Counted from the first letter of the stretch, positions 38,701 to 48,531 are shown. The stretch is DNA of 64,000 nt from Pseudomonas sp. v388 (GCF_003935425.1 NZ_RHQN01000005.1:371008-435007); one strand, 5' to 3'. Numbers and translations: made by a program. The notes: a model not told the origin generated them from the letters alone.

Positions 38701-41700
38701 TGGCGAAGCGAGCTGCACCGTGAACGCACCGCCGATGCCGACCACAGCCGTGCCCAGGGTTACGCCCGCCGCGTCGGTGACCTGGACGGTCGCGCCGACT
38801 TCACCGGTGCCGTTCAATTGCAGGCCGCTGGCGGCCACCACCAGATTCGCCGGAGCGATGGGAGCGGTGGTGTCTCCTGCAGTCAGCGTGGCCGCTGCGG
38901 AAATGTTCAGCGCGGCATCCTGCAGCGTGACGTTGAGTACCTGTCCGTTGGTTTGCGCCGGACTCAGGCTCAGGCTGAAGGTGCCATCGCCGTTGACGCT
39001 GCCCGTGCCCAGTACCGTGCCGCCAGCCGTGGTTACCGAGATCAAGGCACCGACTTCACCCGTGCCGGTCAGAGTTGTGCCCAGCGCGTCCAGAACCAGA
39101 TTGGTCGCCAGCAGCGGTGCAGTGCTGTCCAGCGCCGTGACCTGACTGACCGGCGAGACGTTGCCGGCCGGGTCGGTCTGCACCGCGTCGAGCACCTGGC
39201 CGTTGGTCTGGGCGCTGCTCAGGGTTACGCTGAAACTGCCGTTGCTCGCCACCACTGTGCTGCCCAATGCCTGGCCCGCAGCGTTGCGGATCACCACCGT
39301 GGCGCCGGCTTCGCCGGTCCCGGTCACCAGAGTGCCGCCGTCGGTGATACTCAGGTTGGCCAATGGATCAGGATCGGTGCCGTCGGGCGCGATCACGACC
39401 ACGGGCGCCGAGGTGCCTCCGGTCACGGTCGTCGCAGTTACCAGATACGTCTCACCGTTGTTCTGCGCGGGTGTCAGGGTCAGTGTGAACGTGCCACCAG
39501 GCGTTGCGGTGGTAGTCCCCAGCGAAGCCCCACCCGGCGCACGCACTTCAACCGTACTGCCGGCGACCGCCAGGCCGCTGAGGGTTGCGCCGTCGTCGGT
39601 GAGCACCAGGCCGGTGGGCGAGGCGGTTGGCGGATTGATCGGCACAATCAGCGAAGCGGTGTCGGAGACGTTGCCGCTGGCGTCGGTCTGCACCACCACC
39701 AGCTCATCGTTGGCAGCCACCACGGCTGTCAGGCTGATGGTAAACGTGCCGTTGGCTGCAACTTGCGCGCTGCCTAGAACGGTTACACCGGAGGTCACCG
39801 TGACCGTCGCTCCCGGTTCGCCGACGCCGGATACTGCATCCAGGCCGGCATTGATGGACAGCTCGGTGACTGCGAGCGGATCGGTGGTGTCCAGCGCTGT
39901 GAAAGGCAGTGCCGGCGAAGCATTGCCGGACGCATCGCTGGCGATAGCCGACAATGGTGCGCCGGTGTCCTGCGCCGGGCTCAAGGTGACGGTGTAGACG
40001 CCAAGCCCATTGGCGAGCGCGCTGCCCAGCAAGGTTCCGTCGGCCGCTCTGATGGTGACCGTGCTGCCGGCTTCGGCGGTCCCGGAAACCGCGGTTGCGG
40101 TCAGTGTGGTGGTATCGACCGTCGGCGTTCCTGGCGCCGTGACGTCGGCGGCCAGGTAAGGCGCTGGCGTCGAGGGAATGCCCGAGGCATCGGTCTGTGT
40201 CACGTCCAACTGCTGGCCATTGAGTTGCGCAGTATCGAGGGCCACAGAGAACGAGCCGTCAGCGGCGACCGTTACGATTGCGCTGCTCACGGGAACGCCA
40301 CCGCTGGTCACGGTGATGGACGCGCCGGGTTGCCCGATGCCGGTGAGGGTCAGGCCGTCGGCGGTCAGCGCGAGGCTGGTCACCGGCGCCGCAGCAGTGG
40401 CGTCCGGAACCTGATACGTCGCATCGGGCGACGCATTGCCGGCCGCGTCCAGCTGGCGGATGCTCAAGGTTTGCGCGTTGAGCTGGGCGGCGTTCAGGCC
40501 GATGCTGAACGTGCCGTCCGGTGCGACGATTCCGGTCCCGAGAATGCCCTGGTTGCCATTGCGCACTTGCACGATGGCACCCGGCTCGCCGGTGCCGGTT
40601 AGGGTCAGGCCTGCGTCGACCAGCGCGAAACCGGCCGGCGCGCCAGGGATCGTGGTGTCAGGTGCGGTGACCGACGCCGACACCGACGGATTGCCTGCGG
40701 TATCGGTTTGAACGACGGTCAGTGCCTGGCCGTTCAATTGTGCCGACGTCAAGGTAATGCTGAAGGTGCCGTCTTCGGCCACCGTTTCCGTTCCCAGCGG
40801 AGTGCCGCCCACGCTGACAGTTACCGTTGCGCCCGGTTCGCCGGTGCCGGTCAGGACATCACCCAGCGGGCTGACCACCAGGTTGGCCACTTGCGCCGGC
40901 GCGGTAATGTCCGGTGCCAGGATGCTGCCGGCGTCCGAGACGTTCAGTGCAGTGTCCACCAGCACCACCCGCAGGTCCGCGCCATTGGCGCTGGGCGGTG
41001 TGATTGTCACCGCAAAGGTGCCGTCGGGGTTGACGGTGGAAGAGCCGATCAGGCTGCCGTCGGCCAGGGTGACCCTGACCTGCGTGCCCGCTTCGCCCAG
41101 TCCGGTCAACTGATCACCGGAGGCGCTGATGGCCAGGCTGGTGGGTACGGCAGGCGGAGTCAGGTCCGGCGCGATGACACCGGCCGCGTCACCGACGTTG
41201 CCTTGCTGATCGGTTTGCTGGACGGTCAGGGCCTGCAGGTTGATCTGCGCAGGGGCAAGGGCGACGGTAAAGGTGCCGTCGGCCAGGATCTGAGCGGTGC
41301 CGACTGATTCGCCGGCGCTGTTGAGCACATTCAACAGCGCGCCGGGTTCGCCGGTGCCGGTGATCAACGTACCGGTGGCATTGATCGCCACCCCCTGCAA
41401 CGGTGCAGGAGGTGTCGAGTCCGGAGCGGTCAGGCTGGCAGGCAGCGACTCGTTGGTGCCCGCGTCGGTCTGGGTCAGGCTCAGCAGCTCGGCATTGGTT
41501 TGCGCCGTGTTCAAGGTCAGGGTGAATGCACCGGTGGCGTCCACGGCACCCGTGCCGATAATCGCGCCGCCGCTGTCGCGCACGGTGATCGCAGCGCCAG
41601 GTTCGCCGCGTCCGGTGACGGTCAGGCCGTCGCCGGCGATGGCAAGATCGCTCAGCGGCAATGGCGCCGTGGTGTCGGCGGCAATCAGCGGAGACGGTGC

Positions 41701-44700
41701 AGAGGCGTTGCCGGCCGCGTCGGTCAAGGTAACTGCCAGCTGCTGGCCGTTGAGCTGCGAGGCGGACAAATCGATCTGGAACGTGCCATCGACCCGCACC
41801 ACGCCGCTGCCCAGCACCGCGCCGCTCGCATCGCGAACGGTCACGCTGGCACCGGCCTCACCCGTGCCGGACACCACCAGGCCGCTGGCATCGAGAGCCA
41901 GGCCCGCAGCCGGTGACGGTGCCAGGCGGTCCGGCGCGGTCAGGCCGACCGCGGCCGATTCGTTGCCGGCGGCATCGGTCTGAATCAAGCTCAGCTGCTG
42001 CCCGCCGATCTGGGCCGGGTTCAAGGTCGCTGCGAAGGTTCCGTCGCCGGCCACCTGCGCGGTGCCCAGCTCGACCCCGTCCTGATTCGTGACCTGCACC
42101 GTCGCGCCGGCTTCACCACGCCCGGTCAGGGTAACGCCATCACTGGCCAGCCGATATTCGAGCAGGGCCAGCGGTGCCGAGCTGTCGGCGGCGGTGATCG
42201 GCGCAGGCAGCGAGCTGAGCCCGTCACTGAAGGCGGCGCTGACGGACAACGACTCGCCGTTGACCTGTGCGCTGCTCAGCGCGACGCTGAAATTGCCGTC
42301 ATCGCCGACCTGGGCGGTACCCAGTAGCGCGCCGTTGAAGCGGCGCACAGTGATAAATGAACGTGCCGTGCCGACGCCGGTCAGGGTCAGGCCATCGGCC
42401 GACAGTGCCAGGCTGGTCGGCGTATCCGGCGCAAGACTGCCGGGCGCGGTGACGGAGGCCGGCGGTGAGGCGTTGCCGGCCAGGTCAGTCTGTACCACGT
42501 TCAACACGGTGTTCGACTGCGCGGCGGGAGTGAGGCCCAGGTTGAACGTTCCGTCACCGGCGACAGTGGTGCTGCCCAGCACCACGCCATCGGCACGCGT
42601 GACGCTGATCACCGCGCCAGCTTCACCCAGTCCGGTCAGGGTCGCGCCATCGGCACTGACCGCCAGCCCGGTTACCGCAGTCGGTGCGGTACTGTCCAGC
42701 GCCGTCAGGGAGCCGGACGCGGACACATTGCCCGCTGCATCACGGGAAATGACGCTCAGCTGCTGGCCGTTGAGCTGGGCTTCGCTCAGTGTCACCTGGA
42801 ACGTGCCATTGGCCGCGACCACGCCGCTGCCCAGTACACGGCCGCTGCCGTCGCTGACGGTAACCGTGCTGCCGGCTTCACCGCTGCCGGTCACCTGCAG
42901 GCCGGACGCGTTGAGCGCCAGGTCATCCGGCACCACAGGAGCCACGAGGTCGGGCGCCGTCAGGCTGACCGAAGGCCCTTCATTGCCCGGTGGGTCTTCC
43001 TGATTGATGGTCAGCAGTTGCGCATTGGTCTGCGCAGGCGTGAGGGTCACGCTGAACGCACCGTTGGCCGCCACCAGCCCGCTACCCAGGACATTGCCGT
43101 CGACGTCACGCACAAATACCGTCGCGCTCGGTTCGCCCTGACCAGTGACGGTCAGGCCGTTGCCGTTAATCACCACATTGCTCAACGCCGCCGGCGGGCT
43201 GAGGTCCTGGGCCGACAGGTTGACGTTGCTGGAAACATTCCCGGCAGGGTCCAGCTGGACGACGCCCAGGGTTTCGCCATTGGTCGGTGCCGGAGCGAGG
43301 GTGGCGACGAACTGGCCATTGCTGGCGACCAGTGCGGTGCCGAGCAGGGTGCCGGTGGCATCGCGGACTTGCACGGTAGCTCCGGCTTCACCGCGACCGA
43401 CCAGGGTCACACCGTCGGGACTCAGGTTCAGCGCGCTGACCGCTGCCGGCGGCGTGCGATCGAGCGTCGGCAGGCTGGTGGCCGTCGACGTGTTGCCGGC
43501 GCCATCGGTCAGTTCCACTTGCAGCGGCGCACCGGTGAGCTGTGGCTGGGGCAGGGCGGCCTGGAAGTTGCCGCTCGGGTCCACGATCACGCCTGTGACC
43601 AGGACCTGGCCCGCGCTGTCACGAACCGTGACCGTCGCACCCGCCTCACCCGTGCCGGTGACCACGGTGCCTGCCGGGTTGATGCTCAACTGGGCGGGCG
43701 CAACCGGAGCCTGCAGGTCAGGCGCGATGAGCGTGGCATCGGGTGAAGTGTTGTTGCCCAGGTCGGTCTGATTGATGGACAGCGTCTGAGCGTTCAGTTG
43801 GGCCGGGTTCAGGGTGATGACGAACAGGCCGGTGCTGCCGGCCGTGGCACTGCCCAGCAGATCGCCGGCGGCATTTCTGACCGCAACGTTCGCGCCGGCT
43901 TCGGCCCGTCCGCTCAGGGTGCTGCCGTCGCTGCTGAGCACCAGCTCGGTCGGGGCGACCGGCACGGTGGTGTCGGCGACGACGAGGGTGCCAGGCACCG
44001 ATTGCTGAACGCCGTCGGAAGCGGTGGCATGCAGGGTTTCGCCGTTGAGCTGGGCGCTGGACAGCGGCACGCTGAAGGTGCCGTCGGCGGCCGCAGGCGC
44101 GGAGGTCCCCAGAATCTGGCCGGTGGCGCCGGTTATGGTCACGATCGAGTTCGGGGTCGCGGTGCCGCTCAGGATCAGGCCGTCGGCGGAAACCACCAGA
44201 TTGCTCGGGGTCAGCAGCTCGGTACCGTCAGGGCCGGACACCGTGGCATTGGGCGATGGGTTGCCAGCCGGATCGGTCAGCACCACATTCAGTGTGTCGC
44301 CGTTGATCGCCGCGGCGGACAGCGCCACCACAAAGATACCGTCGGCTCCCACGATCGCCGAGCCGAGCGGCAACCCGTTACGAGTGACGGTGACCGTCGT
44401 ACCGGCTTCGCCTGTTCCGGAAACGGTCAGCCCGTCCGGACTGACCTGAAGGTTGTCGGCCGCTGCCGGGTCCAGATTGTCGGGCACGGTGTACGGCAAT
44501 GGAATCGACGTACGCCCGCCATCGATGGCCACCAGCTCCACCGACTCGCCATTGAGCTGAGCGGGAGACAGGGTAATGTTGAAGTCGCCATTGGTACCGA
44601 CCGGTCCTGTGCCCAGCAGCGTGCCGTCGGCAGCGCGCACTTCGATCGTGGTGCCAGGTTGCGCCGTACCGGTGAGCGTCGTGCCGGTCGCATCCACCGC

Positions 44701-47700
44701 CAGGTTCGCCGGTTGAGCCAGTGTGCTCAGGTCAGGAGCCGTCACCGGCACTGCCGGGGAAACATTGGTGCCATCCGATTGGCTGACGCTCAGGGCCTGG
44801 CCATTGATTTGCGCCGGGTTGAGGGCGACGGAAAAGACCCCGTTGGTATCCACCAGAGCCGTGCCGAGCACCGCGCTGCCAGGGCCGGTGACGGTGACCG
44901 TAGTGCCTGCTTCGCCGGTGCCGGTGAGGGTGGCGCCATTGGGCGTGATGACCAGATTGTCCACCGCGGCCGGAATCGTACTGTCCGGCGCGGTGAGCAG
45001 ACCTGCGGCAGACGCGTTGAGCGCACCATCGGTCTGGACGACTTCCAGCGCCTCGCCGTTGAGCTGCGCCGCAGTGAGCTGCAGGCTGAAGGTTCCGTCC
45101 GCATTGACCTGGCCGGTGCCCAGCAGGTTACCGCCGGCGCCGAAGACTTCCAGGGTCGCCAGGGGTTCGCCGGTGCCGGTCAGCGTCAGGCCGTCGCCGG
45201 CCAGCGCCAGGTCGGCCGGTGCCGTCGGGGCCTGGATGTCCGGGGCGAGGAGGGGGGAAACCGGTGAGACGTTACCGCTCGCATCAGCCTGACTCACGGC
45301 CAGCGCTTGTCCGTTGGCCTGGGCAGGCGTGAGCGTGATCTCGAAGCGGCCATTGCTGCCGACAAGGCCATTGCCGATGGGGCTGCCCGTATCGTCGAAG
45401 ACGGTGACGGTCGCGCCTTGTTCACCATTGCCCGATACCACCGAGCCGTTGGCGGAAATCATCACATTGGTCAGCGGGTCCGGGTTCTGTACATCCGGGG
45501 CGCTGGTGGTGACCGGGCTGGAAATATTGCCCGCCGGGTCGGTCTGCACCACTTGCAGCGTCTGGTCGGCGGTCGGTGTCGGAACCAGGGGCACGACAAA
45601 CGCGCCGCTGCCATCGACCGTCGCGGCGCCGATAATCACCCCGCTGCCGTCGCGCACGGTGACCTGCGCGCCGGCTTCCCCGGTGCCGCTCAGTTGGCTG
45701 CGGTCAGCGCTGAGCGACAGGTTGGCGACCGCGTCCGGTGCCTGGGTGTCCTGGCCTGTGAACGTCACCGGTGCCGACGTTTCGCCCGAAGCGTTGACGG
45801 CGGTCACTTGCAGCGACTGCCCGTTATTCTGAGCGCTGCTCAACGGCACGTTGAACGTGCCATCGGCGCCGACCTGCGCGGAGCCCAGTACCGCGCCCGA
45901 GGCATCGGTGACGGTCACGGTGGAGCCGATCTGCCCGGTTCCGCTCAGCGTGGTGCCGGTGGAATCCAGCGCAATGTTGTCAGGCTGCAGCGCGCCGACG
46001 GGGTTGGGCGCCGTGACAGTGGCAGGCAGCGAAATATTGCCGGCCGCATCGGTAAGGGTGACTTGCAGTGCCTGGCCCTGGTTCTGGGGCGAGCCGAAGG
46101 CCACCGAGAATGTTCCGGCAGCGCTGACGACGGCGGTCCCCAGCACCGTGCCCTGGGCATCACTGACGATGACGCTCGCGCCAGGTTCACCCCGGCCGGT
46201 CAGCACCAGGCCATTGGGATTGATCAGCAGCTCGTCCGCCGGCAACGGTGCGGTGCCGTCGGTAGTGGGCAGTGGGGTTGGAACCGATTCGGTGCCGTCG
46301 GGCGCGACGGCGACCACGTCAAGCACCTGGCCGTCGATCTGCGGACTGGTCAGCGGTACGCTGAAATTGCCTTGCGGATCGACCACGGCACTGCCAAGCA
46401 CGTTGCCGTTGGCGTCACGGACCTCGATGGTGGTACCGGGCGTGCCGGTGCCGGTCACAAGGGTGCCTGTCGGGTCCAGTGCCACTTGCCCTGGTGCGAC
46501 CGGCCCGCTGGCATCCGGGACTGTGATGGTTTCGGCCACTGAGGACAGGCCGGAGCCATCCGCCTGGGTCACGGACAGCACGTCGCCTTCAGGCACGGCC
46601 GGGGCGAGGGTCAGAATGAAGGTGCCGTTGGCGGCCACCAGACCACTGGCCAGTACTTGCCCCGCCGCGTCGCGCACCGTGACCGTCGCGCCAGGCTGGC
46701 CTTTGCCGGCGAGGGTTGCGCCGTCCGGGCTGACCACCAGTTCACTGACGCTGGCCGGCGCCACGTTGTCCGGCGCGGTGACCTGCGCCGCTCCTGTGCT
46801 GTTGCCGGCGGCATCGATGGCGCTGACATCGAGCAGCTCACCGTTGAGCTGAGCCGGGCTCAACGCGACGCTGAACAGGCCGTCCGCGCCGACTCGCGCC
46901 TCGCCCAGGGACACGCCTGAAGCGCTGCGCACAAAAATCCTCAGGCCGGGAAAGGCTCTGCCGGTCAGCACCAGCCCATCCGCCGATACCACCAGGTCAG
47001 TGGGCGCATCGGGCTGGATATCGGGCGCTGTCACACCCGTGCCGCTCGACACATTGCCGGCCGCGTCGGTCAGGGTCACGTTCAGCGACTGCCCATCCAC
47101 CTGCGCCGGGCTGAGCGTGACGGTGAACAGCCCGTCGGCGTCCACCACGGCCGTGCCGAGCAATGCGCCCGTTCCATCGAACACTTGCACACGGGCGCCG
47201 ACTTCGCCGCTGCCGCTGAGCAGTGTGCCGTCGGCGCTGACGGTCAGGCCGGCAGGTGCCGCAGGCGGCGTGGTGTCGACAGGCGGGTCGATATCCGGTG
47301 CCGTCAGGCTGGCAGGCGCGGAGACATTGCCGGCCGCATCGGTCTGTTGCAGCGACAGCAACTGACCATCGACCTGCGCGCTGCTCAGGCTGACCGCGAA
47401 GGTCCCGTCCGCCGCAACCACCGCAGTGCCCAGTACATTGCCATTGGCATCACGTACCGCCACCGTTGCCCCGGCCTCGCCGGTGCCGCTCACGGTCAGG
47501 CCATCGGCGCTGATCTGCAGGTTGGCCGGGGCAGTTGGCGGGGTGACATCCGGTGAATCGACATCAGGGGCGGTGACGGGGCTTGTTGCAGAAACATTGC
47601 CTGCAGCGTCCGTCTGCTGGACCGTCAAGGCCTGGCCATCGACTTGTGGGCTGCTCAAAGTGACCGCGAAAGTGCCGTCCGCCGCCACGACTGCCGTGCC

Positions 47701-48531
47701 GAGCACGGTACCGTTGGCATCGCGCACGGAAACGGTCGAACCCGGCTCGCCGCTGCCGCTGAGCGTCAGGCCGTCGGTGCTCACTTGCAGGTTGGCCGGC
47801 GCTTGAGGTGCGACGACATCGGGCGCAGTAATCGGAGTAGGGGCCGACGTGTTGCCGGCTGCGTCAGTCTGATCGACGACCAGCGCCTGACCATTGTTCT
47901 GCGGCGTGTTCAGCGGGACGTTGAACCGGCCGTCTGCGCCGACCACCGCCGAACCCAGCAGATTGCCGTTGGCATCCCGGACATTGATCGTCGATCCGGC
48001 GATGCCGCTGCCCTGCAGGCTCAGCCCATCGCTGGACAGCACCAGGTCCGCCGGTGCGCTGGGCGCGGGTGCGCCGCCACCGCCGCCACCTCCACCGCCA
48101 CCTCCGCCGCCCGCTGCGGCTGCGGCACCGCCCGCGCCCAACAGCCCGAGGCCGGCGAAGGCAAAGGTCTGGGTCGCGTTATCGATGACGCCGGCGTCGG
48201 CCAGCAGTGTGTCAATGGAGGCGACTTCTTCGAACGTGAACCCATTGAAGGACTCACTGCTGTACTGGGCCTGCCAGAGCGTACCGTCATCACCCTGGAA
48301 AACGATGTCACTGCGTACGTCGTCCGCGCCTGGGGTGAAGAAATTCCCGACCGTGACGCGCTCACCGGACTTGAGATTGACGATCAGGTCCTGACCGCTT
48401 CGATTTACTGAGGCCACCTGCGACGGCGCAACGGGCATCTGCACCACACCTGGCCCGGAAAGCTGAAAGTTACCCCATTCCTTGGCAGTAATTTCGGATG
48501 AAGCTTTGTCGGCGACTACGATATTGTCCAT
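35749..48531 (-). CDS. Giant BapA/LapF-like repeat adhesin exported by type I secretion
   Basis: 4260 residues in one open frame. Residues 1-135 form a BapA-prefix-like domain (VADKASSEITAKEWGNF). Then come AAAAA and 13 glycines (141-153). About 40 Ig-like repeats of roughly 85 residues follow (157 to about 3560). Each has a TLTGTGEAG-like beginning and a DAAGN...APD-like end. Two larger modules then each contain a VCBS-like block (KVDVFNYQLIHANG and QEDVFNYQLTHPNG). The C-terminus has calcium-binding RTX nonapeptides (SDGNDTLDG, GGAGNDTLI, about 4112-4140) and a non-cleaved secretion signal. An AGGAG lies six bases before the ATG. It heads the operon with tolC, ABC and HlyD genes. Expected role: surface attachment and biofilm cohesion. 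Whether LapD/LapG-type control applies cannot be seen. Confidence 0.93.
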   Translation of the reverse strand: MDNIVVADKASSEITAKEWGNFQLSGPGVVQMPVAPSQVASVNRSGQDLIVNLKSGERVTVGNFFTPGADDVRSDIVFQGDDGTLWQAQYSSESFNGFTFEEVASIDTLLADAGVIDNATQTFAFAGLGLLGAGGAAAAAGGGGGGGGGGGGGAPAPSAPADLVLSSDGLSLQGSGIAGSTINVRDANGNLLGSAVVGADGRFNVPLNTPQNNGQALVVDQTDAAGNTSAPTPITAPDVVAPQAPANLQVSTDGLTLSGSGEPGSTVSVRDANGTVLGTAVVAADGTFAVTLSSPQVDGQALTVQQTDAAGNVSATSPVTAPDVDSPDVTPPTAPANLQISADGLTVSGTGEAGATVAVRDANGNVLGTAVVAADGTFAVSLSSAQVDGQLLSLQQTDAAGNVSAPASLTAPDIDPPVDTTPPAAPAGLTVSADGTLLSGSGEVGARVQVFDGTGALLGTAVVDADGLFTVTLSPAQVDGQSLNVTLTDAAGNVSSGTGVTAPDIQPDAPTDLVVSADGLVLTGRAFPGLRIFVRSASGVSLGEARVGADGLFSVALSPAQLNGELLDVSAIDAAGNSTGAAQVTAPDNVAPASVSELVVSPDGATLAGKGQPGATVTVRDAAGQVLASGLVAANGTFILTLAPAVPEGDVLSVTQADGSGLSSVAETITVPDASGPVAPGQVALDPTGTLVTGTGTPGTTIEVRDANGNVLGSAVVDPQGNFSVPLTSPQIDGQVLDVVAVAPDGTESVPTPLPTTDGTAPLPADELLINPNGLVLTGRGEPGASVIVSDAQGTVLGTAVVSAAGTFSVAFGSPQNQGQALQVTLTDAAGNISLPATVTAPNPVGALQPDNIALDSTGTTLSGTGQIGSTVTVTDASGAVLGSAQVGADGTFNVPLSSAQNNGQSLQVTAVNASGETSAPVTFTGQDTQAPDAVANLSLSADRSQLSGTGEAGAQVTVRDGSGVIIGAATVDGSGAFVVPLVPTPTADQTLQVVQTDPAGNISSPVTTSAPDVQNPDPLTNVMISANGSVVSGNGEQGATVTVFDDTGSPIGNGLVGSNGRFEITLTPAQANGQALAVSQADASGNVSPVSPLLAPDIQAPTAPADLALAGDGLTLTGTGEPLATLEVFGAGGNLLGTGQVNADGTFSLQLTAAQLNGEALEVVQTDGALNASAAGLLTAPDSTIPAAVDNLVITPNGATLTGTGEAGTTVTVTGPGSAVLGTALVDTNGVFSVALNPAQINGQALSVSQSDGTNVSPAVPVTAPDLSTLAQPANLAVDATGTTLTGTAQPGTTIEVRAADGTLLGTGPVGTNGDFNITLSPAQLNGESVELVAIDGGRTSIPLPYTVPDNLDPAAADNLQVSPDGLTVSGTGEAGTTVTVTRNGLPLGSAIVGADGIFVVALSAAAINGDTLNVVLTDPAGNPSPNATVSGPDGTELLTPSNLVVSADGLILSGTATPNSIVTITGATGQILGTSAPAAADGTFSVPLSSAQLNGETLHATASDGVQQSVPGTLVVADTTVPVAPTELVLSSDGSTLSGRAEAGANVAVRNAAGDLLGSATAGSTGLFVITLNPAQLNAQTLSINQTDLGNNTSPDATLIAPDLQAPVAPAQLSINPAGTVVTGTGEAGATVTVRDSAGQVLVTGVIVDPSGNFQAALPQPQLTGAPLQVELTDGAGNTSTATSLPTLDRTPPAAVSALNLSPDGVTLVGRGEAGATVQVRDATGTLLGTALVASNGQFVATLAPAPTNGETLGVVQLDPAGNVSSNVNLSAQDLSPPAALSNVVINGNGLTVTGQGEPSATVFVRDVDGNVLGSGLVAANGAFSVTLTPAQTNAQLLTINQEDPPGNEGPSVSLTAPDLVAPVVPDDLALNASGLQVTGSGEAGSTVTVSDGSGRVLGSGVVAANGTFQVTLSEAQLNGQQLSVISRDAAGNVSASGSLTALDSTAPTAVTGLAVSADGATLTGLGEAGAVISVTRADGVVLGSTTVAGDGTFNLGLTPAAQSNTVLNVVQTDLAGNASPPASVTAPGSLAPDTPTSLALSADGLTLTGVGTARSFITVRRFNGALLGTAQVGDDGNFSVALSSAQVNGESLSVSAAFSDGLSSLPAPITAADSSAPLALLEYRLASDGVTLTGRGEAGATVQVTNQDGVELGTAQVAGDGTFAATLNPAQIGGQQLSLIQTDAAGNESAAVGLTAPDRLAPSPAAGLALDASGLVVSGTGEAGASVTVRDASGAVLGSGVVRVDGTFQIDLSASQLNGQQLAVTLTDAAGNASAPSPLIAADTTAPLPLSDLAIAGDGLTVTGRGEPGAAITVRDSGGAIIGTGAVDATGAFTLTLNTAQTNAELLSLTQTDAGTNESLPASLTAPDSTPPAPLQGVAINATGTLITGTGEPGALLNVLNSAGESVGTAQILADGTFTVALAPAQINLQALTVQQTDQQGNVGDAAGVIAPDLTPPAVPTSLAISASGDQLTGLGEAGTQVRVTLADGSLIGSSTVNPDGTFAVTITPPSANGADLRVVLVDTALNVSDAGSILAPDITAPAQVANLVVSPLGDVLTGTGEPGATVTVSVGGTPLGTETVAEDGTFSITLTSAQLNGQALTVVQTDTAGNPSVSASVTAPDTTIPGAPAGFALVDAGLTLTGTGEPGAIVQVRNGNQGILGTGIVAPDGTFSIGLNAAQLNAQTLSIRQLDAAGNASPDATYQVPDATAAAPVTSLALTADGLTLTGIGQPGASITVTSGGVPVSSAIVTVAADGSFSVALDTAQLNGQQLDVTQTDASGIPSTPAPYLAADVTAPGTPTVDTTTLTATAVSGTAEAGSTVTIRAADGTLLGSALANGLGVYTVTLSPAQDTGAPLSAIASDASGNASPALPFTALDTTDPLAVTELSINAGLDAVSGVGEPGATVTVTSGVTVLGSAQVAANGTFTISLTAVVAANDELVVVQTDASGNVSDTASLIVPINPPTASPTGLVLTDDGATLSGLAVAGSTVEVRAPGGASLGTTTATPGGTFTLTLTPAQNNGETYLVTATTVTGGTSAPVVVIAPDGTDPDPLANLSITDGGTLVTGTGEAGATVVIRNAAGQALGSTVVASNGSFSVTLSSAQTNGQVLDAVQTDPAGNVSPVSQVTALDSTAPLLATNLVLDALGTTLTGTGEVGALISVTTAGGTVLGTGSVNGDGTFSLSLSPAQTNGQVLNVTLQDAALNISAAATLTAGDTTAPIAPANLVVAASGLQLNGTGEVGATVQVTDAAGVTLGTAVVGIGGAFTVQLASPQLNGQVLRVIQTDAAGNPSPVLETSAPDTTAPLIATNLSVAANGTTLSGTGEAGTTARVYNAAGTLLGTALVGTDGLFTVNLDAVQNDGQALNVRLTDAADNVSLPANVTAPDTTAPIAPATALINPAGTLMTGTGLAGSRIVVRNAAGTQLGAAVVGIDGTWAATLSPAQIDNQALSVTQLDAAGNVSQALPITAPDLTAPVPASALLLSTNGSNLSGSAEAGATVTVKNAAGTVLGSTQALGDGSFSVNLSSPQINGETLNVSVTDPRGNVSTTASLIAPDVDVDRAVVASDNLTSATVTLSPVTSTRNILDSFPTLLGVGFTHTFNFTVASGTTATSSLTLTDGGLLNLNTGATYALQAKDAGGNWVTVGTAGAGGLLNLQVLAGTGIRVDIGALQAADYRIVFSSNSLSLLTTINSNLQLNTTSLTQFNSAAGAAVTGNVINDIGTDGTVDITGPDNGAVLRVQNGGSGYVNAGTGTTVQGLYGTLTIDGQGNYTYQANGSASSVGKVDVFNYQLIHANGKSDTATLYVRIDSPQATEVWSETNLAAPAFVVDATNDLASTNITLGNLVTSNTSTLGTVNTLLGLGASGTYFFNVDANNISDLTLTLSSSSLLSLLGSLNLGLYKLNTATNQYVLVKNWAGGTLLSLGGGAYGATVDDQTPGTYRVNLTIGGVALVTSVTVGLINSATHTDQQVVNSYTPVSGNLLTGTAGSGADVLGSTLTVLSVMAAAGVYVQPGYNGTSITGTYGTLLVKADGSYTYTLKAGLTAAVVGQEDVFNYQLTHPNGTTDNATLTIDLDPASAARASIASVDDDSSLFSTLAASTGDETITGSDGNDTLDGSQGGAVTLEGGAGNDTLIISDQDFVSVDGGTGSDTLLWAGGDAAIDLGNLQDRLSNIEVIDLNDTSSVQLTLSLSDLLAVTESDQSTLFIKGNEQDSVHMTGQWSAEGIQLADGLEYTQYTPQEDPTHHLWVQTGIQVV
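37855..48066 (-). repeat. Array of about 40 diverged Ig-like coding repeats
   Basis: The repeat unit is about 255-260 bases, counted by eye from the recurring phrase G-x-G-E-[AP]-G near each repeat start. Most units are well diverged, but the N-terminal units 2-4 are closely similar (each with VRDANG.VLGTAVVAADGTFAV), suggesting more recent duplication at that end. Confidence 0.8.
48073..48111 (-). repeat. Thirteen consecutive glycine codons
   Basis: Thirteen GGN codons using mixed third bases, next to five alanine codons. They join the adhesin N-terminal domain to the repeats. Mixed codons make simple slippage less likely than a pure run. Confidence 0.9.

Noticed and set aside
43798-45267. 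Long plus-strand frames inside the adhesin gene
   Set aside because: They run opposite to the intact 4260-codon adhesin frame and arise from its repeat structure and codon bias.
37855-48066. Repeat array as a CRISPR or satellite
   Set aside because: The repeats are coding, about 255-260 bases long, in frame and diverged; there are no short identical repeats with unique spacers.
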